Shown: positions 8,283 through 17,399 of the stretch, piece after piece
Position numbering within the stretch: the stretch's first letter is position 1
Layout: the number at the start of each line of letters is the position of its first letter
From: Acidovorax sp. 210-6
GTDB taxonomy: Bacteria > Pseudomonadota > Gammaproteobacteria > Burkholderiales > Burkholderiaceae_C
Reading direction: 5' to 3'
Assembly: GCF_010020825.1 (NCBI RefSeq)
Contig: NZ_JAACJE010000001.1
Coordinates: 310,001 to 374,000, forward strand
Length of the DNA stretch: 64,000 nt
The notes under the pieces: generated by a model
The model's database searches: none
The model's input: only the letters and a program-made list of their open reading frames with translations
Told to the model about the DNA's origin: nothing
Program-made: the position numbers and the translations under genes

Positions 8283-8960
8283 TCAGTCGTTGCCGCCCAG
8301 GCCAAACAGGCTCAGCAGGCTGGTGAACAGGTTGAACAGCGAAACGAACAAGCCCACCGTGGCGAGCACGTAGTTGGTTTCACCGCCGTTGACGATGCGG
8401 CTGGTCTCAAACAGGATCAGACCGGCCGACAACAGCGCCACCATGGCCGACACCGCCAGACCCAGCGCGGGCATCTGGAAGAACATGGCCGCCAGCCCGG
8501 CGAGGATGGCAATCACCATGCCCGCGAACAGGAAGCCGCCCATGAAGCTGAAGTCACGGCGCGTGGCCAGCACCCAGCCCGACAGCGCCAGGAAGGTGGC
8601 ACCGGTGGCGCCCAGCGCCATGGCAATGGTCTGTGCGCCGCCAGGCAGGGCCAGTTGCGCCGCCAGCACCGGGCCCAGCGTGTAGCCCATGAAGCCGGTC
8701 AGGGCGAACACACCGCCCACGGCCCAACCGCTGTTCTGCTTTTTGTGGATGAAGAACAGCAGGCCGAAGTAGCCGGCCAGCGTGAGCAGCAGGCCCGGAT
8801 GCGGCAGGCGCAGGGCTGCCGACAGGCTGGCCACGGCGGCGCTGAACAGCAGCGTGAGCGACAGCAGCGCATAGGTGTTGCGCAGCACACGGTGCGTGCC
8901 CAGGGTGGCGGCGATGCCGGTGTGTGCAGCACCGGAGCGGTAAAGCGAGGGTGAGTTCAT
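8283..8960 (-). CDS. Bax inhibitor-1/YccA family inner-membrane protein
   Basis: A 225-residue protein with about seven hydrophobic segments, as usual for the BI-1/YccA family. Features include VLRNTYALLSLTLLFSAAVA near the start, GYTLGPVLAA, and SAGLILFETSRIVNGGETNYV near the end with the conserved acidic residues. E. coli YccA modulates the FtsH protease, and other members act as ion-leak channels; the role here is not known. GGAGA lies upstream of the ATG. It is divergent from the NhaR-like regulator across a 102-base AT-rich spacer, so regulation by that protein is possible. Confidence 0.92.
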   Translation of the reverse strand: MNSPSLYRSGAAHTGIAATLGTHRVLRNTYALLSLTLLFSAAVASLSAALRLPHPGLLLTLAGYFGLLFFIHKKQNSGWAVGGVFALTGFMGYTLGPVLAAQLALPGGAQTIAMALGATGATFLALSGWVLATRRDFSFMGGFLFAGMVIAILAGLAAMFFQMPALGLAVSAMVALLSAGLILFETSRIVNGGETNYVLATVGLFVSLFNLFTSLLSLFGLGGND

Positions 8961-9062
8961 GGTGTGGTCTCCAGTGAAAAAAACAGGTGCTCCAAAGGTA
9001 GGGGGATTGATGCTTAGAAAAAAGCAGAAGAAATGAGAAGTTGATTCCTGTAATATCTGAAT

Positions 9063-9956
9063 ATGAGTATGCCATTCAACTACCGGCACCTGTATTACTT
9101 CTGGATGGTGGCCAAGGAAGGCAGCATGTCCCACGCGGCGGCGCGGCTGGACATGGCCGTGCAGACCGTGAGCGCCCAGGTGCGTGAACTGGAGCGCGAC
9201 CTGGGCTGCCAGTTGCTGCGGCCCGCAGGCCGGGGCCTGGCGCTGACCGAAGCCGGCGTGGCAGCGCTGCGCCAGGCGGAGCAGATCTTTCAGCTGGGCG
9301 AGGCCTTGCCCGAGCTGGTGCGCGCCCAGGCGCAGCAACCCGCCGTGCGCCTGGTGGTGGGCATTGCCGATGGTCTGCCCAAGTTGGAAGTGCAGCGCCT
9401 GTTGCGCCCGGTGCTGGCGGTTCCGGGCCTGCGCCTGGTGTGCCACGAAGGCGAAATGGCCGAGTTGCTCGCCGACCTGGCGCTGCACCGGCTGGATGTG
9501 GTGCTGGCCGACCACCCCGCGCCCTTGCGTCCGCACCTGCGGGTGCACAACCACCCGCTGGGCCGCTCGGCCATGGGCTGGTACGCGGCGCCGCAGTGGT
9601 GGGAGCAGGCCGCGCAGGGCTTTCCGGCGTCGCTGCAGGAGGTGCCGGTGCTTTTGCCCACGCAGCACGTCATCGTGCGCGGCCAGATCGACCAATGGCT
9701 GGCCCAGCAGGGCCTGCGCCCGCGCGTGGTGGGCGAGTTCGAGGACAACGCCTTGCTGGAGGCCTTTGGTGGCACGGGGCTGGGTGTGTTTCCTGGCGCG
9801 GTGGCCGCGCAGGCCGAACTGGAGCGGCGCATTCAGGTGCGCCTGCTGGGTGCGTGCGAGGGGGTGGAGGAGCAGTACTACGCCATCAGCACCGAGCGCC
9901 GCGTGGCCCATCCGCTGGTGCAGCAGCTGCTGGGAGCGCGTGCCGTGCTATCGTGA
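9063..9956 (+). CDS. nhaR: LysR-family transcriptional regulator, NhaR-like
   Basis: A 297-residue LysR-type regulator with an N-terminal winged helix (residues about 5-63: NYRHLYYFWMVAKEGSMSHA, then VQTVSAQVRELERDLGCQLL) and a C-terminal periplasmic-binding-like effector domain (RLVVGIADGLPKLEVQRLL). The NYxHLYYFW opening and the GxADxLPK segment are typical of NhaR, which activates Na+/H+ antiporter genes in E. coli. No antiporter is adjacent; the divergent BI-1 gene is the nearest target. It lies 28 bases ahead of the binding-protein/cyclase cassette and could be cotranscribed with it. Confidence 0.8.
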   Translation: MSMPFNYRHLYYFWMVAKEGSMSHAAARLDMAVQTVSAQVRELERDLGCQLLRPAGRGLALTEAGVAALRQAEQIFQLGEALPELVRAQAQQPAVRLVVGIADGLPKLEVQRLLRPVLAVPGLRLVCHEGEMAELLADLALHRLDVVLADHPAPLRPHLRVHNHPLGRSAMGWYAAPQWWEQAAQGFPASLQEVPVLLPTQHVIVRGQIDQWLAQQGLRPRVVGEFEDNALLEAFGGTGLGVFPGAVAAQAELERRIQVRLLGACEGVEEQYYAISTERRVAHPLVQQLLGARAVLS

Positions 9957-9984
9957 CGGTGCGCTCAATATGGAAAGGGTATTC

Positions 9985-10791
9985 ATGCAGCCCATTCGCA
10001 TGCACCTGGGACTTCAAGCTCTTGCGGTCATGGCCATGTGCCTGCGCCGTGCACGCTGGATGGTCGCGCTGTGCATCGCCGTGTGGACAGGTATGGCCGC
10101 CAGAGCAGCCGAGCCCGTGCGAGTGCTGACAGAGGAATTTCCTCCCTACAACTACACCGAGAACGGCCGTATCACGGGGCTGAGCACCGAGGTGGTGGAG
10201 GCGGTGTTCAAGGAGCTGGGTTGGCAGGGGCAGTTTCAATCCATGCCTTGGGCGCGTGCCTACGAAACGGCACGCACCACCCCCGGTGTGTTGATCTACA
10301 GCATCGGACGCACGCCGGAGCGCGACAAGTCTTTCAAGTGGGTGGGTGTGATTGCGCCGACGGTCTATTACCTCTACGGACGCCCGGGATACCACTACCG
10401 GGTGGATTCTCTGGAGGCCGCGAAGAACTATCAGATTGGTACCGTGAACGAGGACGTAGGCGAGCAATTCTTGGTCAAGCGTGGGTTTGAAAAAGGGAAG
10501 CACCTTCAATCGAGCGTGAAGTACGAGCACAACTACCAAAAACTGAAGGCCGGGCGGGTGGATCTTTGGATCATGAGTGAGCTGACAGCCTCCTATCTTG
10601 CGCGCCAGGCGGGCGATGACCCGCAGCAGACCTTGTTGAAGGTCTATCGGATTCCGGAACTCAGCAGCGAGGGCTACTACATGGCATTTGGCGCGCAGAC
10701 GCCTGATGTCACGGTCGAATCCTTTCGCAAGGCGCTGGATGCGCTGCGCAGCAACGGCACCTACGACCGGTTGCAGCGCAAATGGCAGTGA
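9985..10791 (+). CDS. Periplasmic solute-binding protein (SBP_bac_3 family), cassette member 1
   Basis: A 268-residue exported protein. It has a long N-region, a hydrophobic core and a cleavage site after AARA, then a mature part starting AEPVRVLTEEFPPYNYTENG. The fold is that of amino-acid-type binding proteins (COG0834): STEVVEAVFKELG, PWARAYETA, then RTPERDKSFKWVGVIAP. The ATG at 9985 is chosen because GGAAAGG lies eight bases upstream; an ATG 15 bases earlier has no ribosome site. It is very similar to the next gene along its whole length. No permease or ATPase gene is nearby, so a sensing rather than transport role is plausible (inference). Confidence 0.9.
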   Translation: MQPIRMHLGLQALAVMAMCLRRARWMVALCIAVWTGMAARAAEPVRVLTEEFPPYNYTENGRITGLSTEVVEAVFKELGWQGQFQSMPWARAYETARTTPGVLIYSIGRTPERDKSFKWVGVIAPTVYYLYGRPGYHYRVDSLEAAKNYQIGTVNEDVGEQFLVKRGFEKGKHLQSSVKYEHNYQKLKAGRVDLWIMSELTASYLARQAGDDPQQTLLKVYRIPELSSEGYYMAFGAQTPDVTVESFRKALDALRSNGTYDRLQRKWQ

Positions 10792-10902
10792 GCATGGCTG
10801 TAGTGTTGGGAGAAGAGGCATAGCCATGTGGCCATGGTGCCGGTGGAGCTTGACCCTTGGCTGAGGGGCGTCGATACTTCCCGCCACCCTCTGCCGATTG
10901 CC

Positions 10903-11715
10903 ATGACAACTGCTTCCCGTTCCGTCAATGTGCCGCCTACTATGGCACGCGCATCACCGCCCTGGGGCTGGCCGCGTTGGGTGGCAGTGCTGTGCTGTGT
11001 GTGTTCGGGATTTGGTGCGGTGTCAGCCGCCGAACCGGTGCGCGTTTTGACCGAGGAGTTTCCGCCTTACAACTACACCGAGCGCGGGCGGATCACAGGA
11101 CTGGGCACCGAAGTTGTCGAGGCAGTGCTCAAGGAACTGGGCCTGCAGGGGCAGTTCCAGTCCGTGCCCTGGGCGCGTGCCTACGAAACGGCCATTAGCA
11201 CCCCTGGAGTGCTGATCTACTCCATTTTGCGGACGCCCGAGCGGGAAAAGAGCTTCAAATGGGTCGGGGTGATTGCTCCAGCGGACTACCACCTGTATGC
11301 CCTCACGGGGCGAGAGATCCGGCTGGCTTCGCTCGAAGACGCCAAGCGCTGGCAGATCGGTACGGTGCAGCAAACAGTGGGCGAGGAGTATTTGTTGACG
11401 CAGGGCTTCCATAAAGGGAAGAACCTGCAGTCGAGTGTCCGCAACGAGCTCAACTTCGACAAGCTGCAGCAAGGCCGCATCGACCTGTGGATCATGAACC
11501 GCTTGACGGCGTACCAGTTGGTGCGCCAGGCGGGCCATGCGCCGGACAAGACCTTGCAGGACGTCCTGCGCATCGACGCCTTGAGCGGCCAGGGCGGCTA
11601 TTACATGGCGTTTGGCGCGCAGACTCCCGATGCCATGGTGGAGCAGTTCCGCAAGGGCTTGCAAGCGATCGTGCGCAACGGCACCTATGACCGGATTCAG
11701 CGCAAATGGCAGTAG
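10903..11715 (+). CDS. Periplasmic solute-binding protein (SBP_bac_3 family), cassette member 2
   Basis: A 270-residue paralogue of the preceding protein, probably a tandem duplicate: the mature part begins AEPVRVLTEEFPPYNYTERG and both end NGTYDR-x-QRKWQ. Signal peptide core is VAVLCCVCSGFGAVSA. Differences cluster in the middle (TGREIRLASLEDAKRWQIGT), which could alter ligand choice. The start is the ATG at 10903; an alternative is 10942. The last ten bases overlap the start of the diguanylate cyclase gene, so the two are cotranslated. A 111-base spacer separates it from member 1. Confidence 0.9.
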   Translation: MTTASRSVNVPPTMARASPPWGWPRWVAVLCCVCSGFGAVSAAEPVRVLTEEFPPYNYTERGRITGLGTEVVEAVLKELGLQGQFQSVPWARAYETAISTPGVLIYSILRTPEREKSFKWVGVIAPADYHLYALTGREIRLASLEDAKRWQIGTVQQTVGEEYLLTQGFHKGKNLQSSVRNELNFDKLQQGRIDLWIMNRLTAYQLVRQAGHAPDKTLQDVLRIDALSGQGGYYMAFGAQTPDAMVEQFRKGLQAIVRNGTYDRIQRKWQ

Positions 11716-13103
11716 TCCCACCGACAGACCGTGAGGCTGCCCCGTCGGAGGACTCGCACACCGGGCTGCGACGCCGGTCACTAGGTGTGCGGCTGGCATG
11801 GGCGACCATGGTGTTCTGTGGGCTCTTCATTGTGCTGAGCGTCGCGGTGTTCACAGGGTTGGCCTGGACCGAGGGGCGCGAGCGCATGCAGGCCGAGCTG
11901 GTGCAGATCGAGCAGGCCTCGGCGGCCACCTTGTCCAAGGCGATCTGGGAGTTGGACCGCGACGCCTTGCAGGCGCATGTGCAAAGTGCGATCCGCGTGC
12001 CATCGGTGGGGCGGGTGGCCGTCAAGGTGGCCCTGGCCAACCAGGCCCCCGAGGTCATTGAGCAGGCGCGCACGGGATGGTCTGGGCCGGGTTGGGCGCC
12101 TGCGCGCACTGTGGAACTCGCCTATGAGCCATTCCCCGGAGGGCGCCAGGTGGTGGGCGAGCTGCAACTGGCGGGTGATGAAAGTGTGTTGTGGCAACGG
12201 CTTCGGGGCGCCTTGTCGTCCATTGTGCTGGTGCAGTTGCTGCAGTCCGTGCTGCTGGCCGCTTTGATCATGGGGGTCTTCAATCGCATGGTGACCGCGC
12301 ATGTGCAGCGCGTCGCATTGCATCTGGCGCGTGTGCGGCCAGGCAATCTGCATGGCTTGCTTCGCCTGCAGCGGGTGGAACACGCACAGGATGAATTGAG
12401 CGACCTGGTGGAAGGGGTCAACCAGCTGCAGCACAGTTTGTCGGCCTACCTGGAACAGCAGCAGCGATACGAACAGGAGCTCGCTTCCCACCGAGACCAT
12501 TTGGCGATGCTGGTGCAAGAGCGAACCGCCGAGCTGGAAACGGCCAACCAGCGCCTTCAGAACCTTGCGCGCACCGATGCCTTGACGGGGTTGCCGAATC
12601 GCCGGCATTTCGATGAGTTGCAGACCATCGAGATGCGGCGGACACGCAGAGAAAAGATGCCGCTGGCGCTGCTGATCTGCGATGTCGATTTCTTCAAGGC
12701 ATACAACGATCGTCTGGGGCATGTCGCTGGGGATGAATGCCTGCAGACCGTCGCACATGCCCTGCAAGCGGGCTTGATCCGTGCCGGAGACATGGTGGCG
12801 CGCATCGGCGGTGAGGAGTTTGCCGTGCTGCTGCCCGGGGCCGACCAGGAGGGTGCAACCAGGGTCGCCGAGCGCCTGCGGGCGAAGGTCCAGGACTGCG
12901 CCATCGCACATCCCCAGTCGGCGGCAGCGTCGGTGGTGACCGTGAGCATTGGACTGGCGGTCAGCCGTCCGGATGCGCCGGTGGAGTTTGACGCGCTGTA
13001 CCACCTCGCCGATGAGGCCCTCTATCGTGCCAAGGGAGCAGGGCGCAACAGGGTCGCAGGCCCTATCGTTCCATCTGTCGATTCTGCGGGAGCAACGCCA
13101 TGA
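11706..13103 (+). CDS. Transmembrane diguanylate cyclase (GGDEF) of the solute-binding-protein cassette
   Basis: The protein has 465 residues: membrane segment about 29-53, a periplasmic region of about 110 residues with no recognised domain, membrane segment about 169-190, a HAMP-like linker and coiled coil (VQERTAELETANQRLQNLA), then the GGDEF domain. The active site is RIGGEEF (GGEEF about 368-372) with an intact I-site RAGD nine residues upstream, so an active, feedback-inhibited c-di-GMP synthase is expected. The start overlaps the upstream binding-protein gene by 10 bases, and the stop overlaps the next binding-protein gene by 4. This points to a shared signalling role, with binding proteins possibly contacting the periplasmic region. 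Confidence 0.92.
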   Translation: MAVVPPTDREAAPSEDSHTGLRRRSLGVRLAWATMVFCGLFIVLSVAVFTGLAWTEGRERMQAELVQIEQASAATLSKAIWELDRDALQAHVQSAIRVPSVGRVAVKVALANQAPEVIEQARTGWSGPGWAPARTVELAYEPFPGGRQVVGELQLAGDESVLWQRLRGALSSIVLVQLLQSVLLAALIMGVFNRMVTAHVQRVALHLARVRPGNLHGLLRLQRVEHAQDELSDLVEGVNQLQHSLSAYLEQQQRYEQELASHRDHLAMLVQERTAELETANQRLQNLARTDALTGLPNRRHFDELQTIEMRRTRREKMPLALLICDVDFFKAYNDRLGHVAGDECLQTVAHALQAGLIRAGDMVARIGGEEFAVLLPGADQEGATRVAERLRAKVQDCAIAHPQSAAASVVTVSIGLAVSRPDAPVEFDALYHLADEALYRAKGAGRNRVAGPIVPSVDSAGATP

Positions 13104-13834
13104 GCTTTGTCACCAAGGTACTGTGGGGCCTGTCATGGGCCTGTGCGCTCCCTTCATTGTCGGCACAGACCATCCAGGCGGTGACCGAAGATGCTCCGCC
13201 CTACACCTACGTGCAGCATGGCCGGGTGGTGGGGCCGGTGACCGAGGTGGTCGAACAATCACTGCAGCGCGCGGGCTTCAAGGACTACCGGGTGAACCTG
13301 TACCCCTGGGCGCGGGCCTACGATCTGGCGCTCAAGCAGCCCCATGCGCTGATCTTTCTGATTGCACGCACCCCCGCGCGTGAAGCTCTGTTCCACTGGA
13401 CGGGCGAGATCATGAAGATCGAATACCACCTGTACCGCTGGCGTGGACGGGCGGTGGAGGTGCCCCACCTGGATGCTGCGCGCGCCTACCGCATCGGCGT
13501 GATGCGCGACGACGTGCGCCAGCAGTACCTGCAGTCCAAGGGCTTTACCAAGCTGGTGGTGTCGGCCCAGCCGCTGGACAACTTCCGCAAGCTGGTCAAT
13601 GGCCAGGTCGATCTGGTGCCGCTCACGGCTGGGGAGGTTCAGCCGCTGTGTGAGGAGGCTGCGGTGGACTGCTCCCAACTGGAGCGGGTGTTCACGCTCC
13701 AAGAGGCCTCGACCGGTCTGTACATGGCCTACAGCCTCTCAACGCCGTCCGAGGTGGTCGAGCGCACGCGCCAGGCCTTTGAGCAGCTCAAAGCCGATGG
13801 AACGGTCAAGCGCCTGCTGGACAAGATTCCTTGA
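13100..13834 (+). CDS. Periplasmic solute-binding protein (SBP_bac_3 family), cassette member 3
   Basis: A 244-residue exported protein with signal peptide VLWGLSWACALPSLSA and mature start QTIQAVTEDAPPYTYVQHG. It is clearly related to the two upstream binding proteins (TEVVEQSLQRAG, PWARAYDLAL, RTPAREALFHWTGEI) but more distant, and ends differently. It starts in an ATGA overlap with the cyclase gene. The gene ends 14 bases from the convergent thiL stop, so the cassette stops here. Ligand unknown. Confidence 0.9.
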   Translation: MSFVTKVLWGLSWACALPSLSAQTIQAVTEDAPPYTYVQHGRVVGPVTEVVEQSLQRAGFKDYRVNLYPWARAYDLALKQPHALIFLIARTPAREALFHWTGEIMKIEYHLYRWRGRAVEVPHLDAARAYRIGVMRDDVRQQYLQSKGFTKLVVSAQPLDNFRKLVNGQVDLVPLTAGEVQPLCEEAAVDCSQLERVFTLQEASTGLYMAYSLSTPSEVVERTRQAFEQLKADGTVKRLLDKIP

Positions 13835-13848
13835 GGAAGGCGCGCGCG

Positions 13849-14832
13849 TCAGCCGAAATGGTCGAACGAGGCGTAGCGTTGCGCATCCAGCGCCTGGCCC
13901 TGGGCGTCCACGAGGCGCAGGCCGGGTTCGGCCTCGATGCGCCCTATGCGCGTGACCGCCGTGCCGCAGGCCTGCGCCGCCTGGGCCACGGCAGAGCGCA
14001 GCGCCGCCGGGGCGGTGAACAGCAGTTCGTAGTCGTCGCCCCCGGCCAGCGCACATTGCCGCAAAAAATCAAGGTCAAATTGGCACTTTGCGCTTTCTGA
14101 ATCAGCGCAAGCAGCTATCAAAGTAATAGCAATTGACGCATCCACCGTGGCCCCTGTGCCCGAGGCGCGCAGCACATGGCCCAGGTCGCCCAGCAGCCCG
14201 TCGCTCACGTCGATGGCACTGCTGGCAATGCCGCGCAGCGCCAGGCCCAGGGCCACGCGCGGCGTGGGCTGTTCCAGCCGCTGTTGTGCGCCTTGCAGCA
14301 GGGCCTGGGGCAGGCGGAGGCGGCCCCGCAGGGCTTCCAGCGCCAGTCGGGCATCGCCCAGGTGGCCACTCACGTACAGGTCGTCGCCTGCCCGCGCACC
14401 GCTGCGCAGCAGCGCCTGGCCGGTGGGCACTTCGCCAAACACGGTGACGCACAGGTTCAGTGGCCCGCGCGTGGTGTCGCCGCCCACCAGCGGGCAGTCG
14501 TGCGCGTCGGCCAGCTGCAGCAGGCCCTGGGCGAAGGCTTGCAGCCAGGCCTCGTTGGCCTCGGGCAGGGCCAGCGCCAGGGTGAAGCCGCGCGGCCGGG
14601 CGCCGCAGGCGGCCAGGTCCGAGAGGTTGACCGCCAGGGCCTTGTGGCCCAGGCGCTGGGGGTCGGTGCCCGCAAAAAAATGCCGTCCCTCGACCAGCAT
14701 GTCGCTGGAAATGGCCCATTGCATGCCGGGGGTGGGCTGCAGCAGTGCGCAGTCGTCGCCCACACCCAGCGCCACACCGGGCGCGGGGGCTGGCCGTGTG
14801 AAGAAGCGGCGGATCAGGTCGAATTCACCCAT
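13849..14832 (-). CDS. thiL: Thiamine-monophosphate kinase
   Basis: A 327-residue enzyme that phosphorylates thiamine monophosphate to thiamine pyrophosphate. It opens with MGEFDLIRRFF and has GVGDDCALL and SSDMLVEGRHF with the metal-binding aspartates, then KALAVNLSDLAACGARP, VGGDTTRGPL, IDVSDGLLGDLGHVL and, near the end, ALAGGDDYELLFT. The start at 14832 matches the family N-terminus; longer reading upstream lies over the next gene. Residues about 237-253 are encoded by a dispersed palindromic repeat and read as an extra AT-rich stretch (ITLIAACADSESAKCQF) before ALAGGDDYEL. The frame is kept, so the protein is probably functional. Confidence 0.93.
   Translation of the reverse strand: MGEFDLIRRFFTRPAPAPGVALGVGDDCALLQPTPGMQWAISSDMLVEGRHFFAGTDPQRLGHKALAVNLSDLAACGARPRGFTLALALPEANEAWLQAFAQGLLQLADAHDCPLVGGDTTRGPLNLCVTVFGEVPTGQALLRSGARAGDDLYVSGHLGDARLALEALRGRLRLPQALLQGAQQRLEQPTPRVALGLALRGIASSAIDVSDGLLGDLGHVLRASGTGATVDASIAITLIAACADSESAKCQFDLDFLRQCALAGGDDYELLFTAPAALRSAVAQAAQACGTAVTRIGRIEAEPGLRLVDAQGQALDAQRYASFDHFG
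14075..14122. repeat. Dispersed palindromic repeat, family 1, copy inside thiL
   Basis: TCAAAT, TTGCGCTTT, a short loop, CAGCGCAA and CAGCTATCAAA follow the same order as the copies at 5362 and 29263. It is in the same orientation relative to the host gene as the pncC copy, and in frame. Confidence 0.75.
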
Positions 14833-14864
14833 GGGTGCGCATTGTGCGCTGGATTGCCTGGGGC

Positions 14865-15986
14865 TCAGCCACCGCCCCGAAAGCGCAGCGCCGCCTGGCG
14901 GCTGACCTCGGCCAAGAGCTGCTCCTGGCGCTGGCGCTCGCGCAGCCAGCGGGCATCGTTCTGGCCCGCCTGTGCCTCGCTGCGCAGCAGGTGCAGCGCA
15001 GCGGTGGCGCCGTGGGTGGCGGCGTGTCCGGCAATGCGATCCAGCGTTTGCACCAAGTGCTCGCGCAGCGGCATGTGCTGTCCCGTGGCCGGTTCCACGT
15101 ACACCGCGTCCAGCCCGAAGCGGCAGGCCTGGAAGCGGTTGTAGGTATAGACGAGGTAGTCGTCCTCTTCGGGCATAAAGGGCTGCTCGGCCAGGAACCA
15201 GGCGGCCAGCGATTGCACGAAGCCCGAGAGCGCCGCCGCGCGCTCGATGGTCAGCGGCGTGTCGAACACGCGGATCTCTATGGTGCCGTACTCGGGCTTG
15301 GGGCGGATGTCCCAGTAAAAATCCTTCATGCTCTTGACCACGCCGGTGCGCGTCATCTTGTCGAAGAACTGGCCGAAGGCCTCCCAGGTCAGCACAAAGG
15401 GCGCGCGGCCCGAGAGCGGGAAGGCGAACACCGAGTTGAGCCGTGCCGAATCGAACTGCGTGTCGTGCCCCTGCACAAAGGGGCTGGAGGCCGACAGCGC
15501 AATGCAGTGCGGGATGTAGCGGCTCATGCGGTGCAGCATGAGGAGTGCAGAGTCGGCGTCGGGGCAGCCGATGTGCACATGCTGGCCGAAGATGGTGAAC
15601 TGCTTGGACAGGTAGCCATACAGCTCGGACAGCTCGCGAAAGCGCGGCTTGTCGTAGATGCGCCGCTCGTGCCATTGCTGGAATGGGTGCGTGCCACCGC
15701 CGACCACGGCAATGTTGAGCTTGTCCGCGCACTTGACCAGCGCATCACGGATGGGCATGAGCTGGCCCAGCACCTCGCTGCTGCTGTGGCATACGCCGGT
15801 GGAGATCTCGATCATGCTGTTCGTCATCTCGGGCACCACGCTGCCGGGCAGCGGGATCTTCTTCATGAGGCGCAGCATGTCCTCGGCGTAGGGGGCCAGG
15901 TCGTAGTCGTGCGTGTTGACGAGCTGCAGCTCCAGCTCCACACCCAGCGTCAGGGGTTCGGAATGGTGGAAGGCCTCAAGCGCCAT
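14865..15986 (-). CDS. YbdK-type carboxylate-amine ligase (glutamate-cysteine ligase family 2)
   Basis: A 373-residue ATP-grasp-like enzyme of the GCS2 family. It shows [13 protein letters not shown] near the start (metal-binding glutamates), [30 protein letters not shown] and [16 protein letters not shown]. coli YbdK has weak glutamate-cysteine ligase activity; the physiological substrate is unclear. The start at 15986 fits the family; upstream codons belong to the antiporter gene. It overlaps that gene by 11 bases, implying cotranslation. Confidence 0.9.
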   Translation of the reverse strand: MALEAFHHSEPLTLGVELELQLVNTHDYDLAPYAEDMLRLMKKIPLPGSVVPEMTNSMIEISTGVCHSSSEVLGQLMPIRDALVKCADKLNIAVVGGGTHPFQQWHERRIYDKPRFRELSELYGYLSKQFTIFGQHVHIGCPDADSALLMLHRMSRYIPHCIALSASSPFVQGHDTQFDSARLNSVFAFPLSGRAPFVLTWEAFGQFFDKMTRTGVVKSMKDFYWDIRPKPEYGTIEIRVFDTPLTIERAAALSGFVQSLAAWFLAEQPFMPEEDDYLVYTYNRFQACRFGLDAVYVEPATGQHMPLREHLVQTLDRIAGHAATHGATAALHLLRSEAQAGQNDARWLRERQRQEQLLAEVSRQAALRFRGGG

Positions 15987-17238
15987 TGCTGTCTCCTCCT
16001 TGGCGATTGCGTGCCAGAGCTGCCCACCAGGGCTTGGAGCTCTCGCCCGTGCGGTAGATGGCCACGGTGGCCAGGATGGCGCCCAGCACCTCCATGAGCA
16101 AAATGGCCGGCAGGGCCACACCGGCAATCAGGTGGCCCGTGGAAGGCGATGCCATGGCGAACTGCGAGGCAATCAGCAGCGCAATGGCCGACATGGGCGT
16201 CATCGCCATGCCTACCCACAGCGCCTGGCGCCAACTGGCACCGCTGCCCACGTTGCCCAGGCCCACGCCCACGGCCTTGGCCAGCAGGCGCACGAGAATC
16301 AGGGCCAGCACCACACCGACCACCGGCGCATTCCAGTCGGCCTGTGCGGCCACGGTGGACACCAGCACAAACATCAGCATGGTCAGCATGGACGAGGCGC
16401 TGCCCAACTGCCGAGGCCAGGCCCAGGGGCGCGGGTGCATCTGCTTGATCAGCATGCCCGCCAGCAATGCCGCCAGCGGGGCAGAACCGCCCATATGGGC
16501 GGCCACCGTGGTGGCCGCCGCCACCAGGGCGAGCAGCAGCATGGAGGTGTTCTCGCTCGTGGGGCTCATGATGCGCAGCGCCGAGCGCAGCACCAGCGCC
16601 AGCACGGCCGCCACGAGGATGGACACGCCCAGCACCACCAGCACGGGGGACAGGCGATCCACCAGCGTGACGCTGCTGCGGTTGATGAGTTCGGCATGTG
16701 CGCTGCCCAGCGTCAAGGCATACAGGGTGGACAGCGTGGCCAGCACGATGGCGCGCTCGGTCACCGGGCCTGCGGCCTGGGTATCGGCCACCACGCGCGT
16801 GAGCACGGCGGGCGATGCGGCCAGGGCGACGAGCGCCAGCGGTATGGCGGCGCGCTCAGGCACGTCCAGCCACAGCAGCACCCAGTACACGGCAAAGTAG
16901 GTCAGTGCCGACTCGGCAATGCTCTGCACCAGCACCATGGGGTTGTGGCGGAACCAGCGCAGCGGTGTGCGGCCCCCGCATTCGAACAGCACGATGGCCA
17001 TGCCCAGCTCCAGCAGAAACAGGCCGATGCCCTGCAGCGGCCAAACCGCGCCGCTAAAGCCCGCCAGCCCGGCCACGGTGCCCACGAGCGAGTAGCCAAC
17101 CACCTTGGGCAAGCCCACATGGCGTTGGAACAGATAGCCGGTGAGCGCAGCAACGGCCAGCAGCAGCGACCATTGCACCGTGGGCAGTCCGGCCGAGGGG
17201 CGCAGCCACTGCGCCCAGAAGGTAAGGATTTCGTTCAT
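15976..17238 (-). CDS. Cation:proton antiporter, CPA2-like membrane protein
   Basis: A 420-residue protein with about twelve hydrophobic segments and the Na+/H+ exchanger fold of the CPA2 (KefB-like) group: [18 protein letters not shown], then [31 protein letters not shown] and [15 protein letters not shown]. There is no C-terminal TrkA-N (NAD-binding) domain, unlike KefB/KefC. The ion is not predictable. The start at 17238 begins the hydrophobic protein; a 12-codon extension upstream is not hydrophobic. Its 3' end overlaps the YbdK-type ligase gene. Confidence 0.85.
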   Translation of the reverse strand: MNEILTFWAQWLRPSAGLPTVQWSLLLAVAALTGYLFQRHVGLPKVVGYSLVGTVAGLAGFSGAVWPLQGIGLFLLELGMAIVLFECGGRTPLRWFRHNPMVLVQSIAESALTYFAVYWVLLWLDVPERAAIPLALVALAASPAVLTRVVADTQAAGPVTERAIVLATLSTLYALTLGSAHAELINRSSVTLVDRLSPVLVVLGVSILVAAVLALVLRSALRIMSPTSENTSMLLLALVAAATTVAAHMGGSAPLAALLAGMLIKQMHPRPWAWPRQLGSASSMLTMLMFVLVSTVAAQADWNAPVVGVVLALILVRLLAKAVGVGLGNVGSGASWRQALWVGMAMTPMSAIALLIASQFAMASPSTGHLIAGVALPAILLMEVLGAILATVAIYRTGESSKPWWAALARNRQGGDSNGA

Positions 17239-17399
17239 GTCATTGTGTCTCCGCGTCGATCGGGGGTGGCCCAAAGGGGGCGGTCAGGCAATGGGCATCG
17301 CCGCCTGCGGTGGCAGGGGCGGGCGGTGGCAGGAAACCTGCCAAGGAATTTACATGCCAAACACCGGCCAGGGTGTAGGACAGAGGGCTTTGTACGCCA

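Noticed and set aside
8283-9911. A 542-codon minus-strand frame that would fuse the BI-1 protein to a long N-terminal extension
   Set aside because: The extension is antisense to the LysR gene and His/Gln-rich; the BI-1 protein has its own ATG and ribosome site at 8960.
13849-15732. A 627-codon minus-strand frame extending thiL upstream
   Set aside because: The extra part overlaps the YbdK-type gene in another frame and is Arg/Ala/Gly-rich noise; the ThiL N-terminus starts at 14832.
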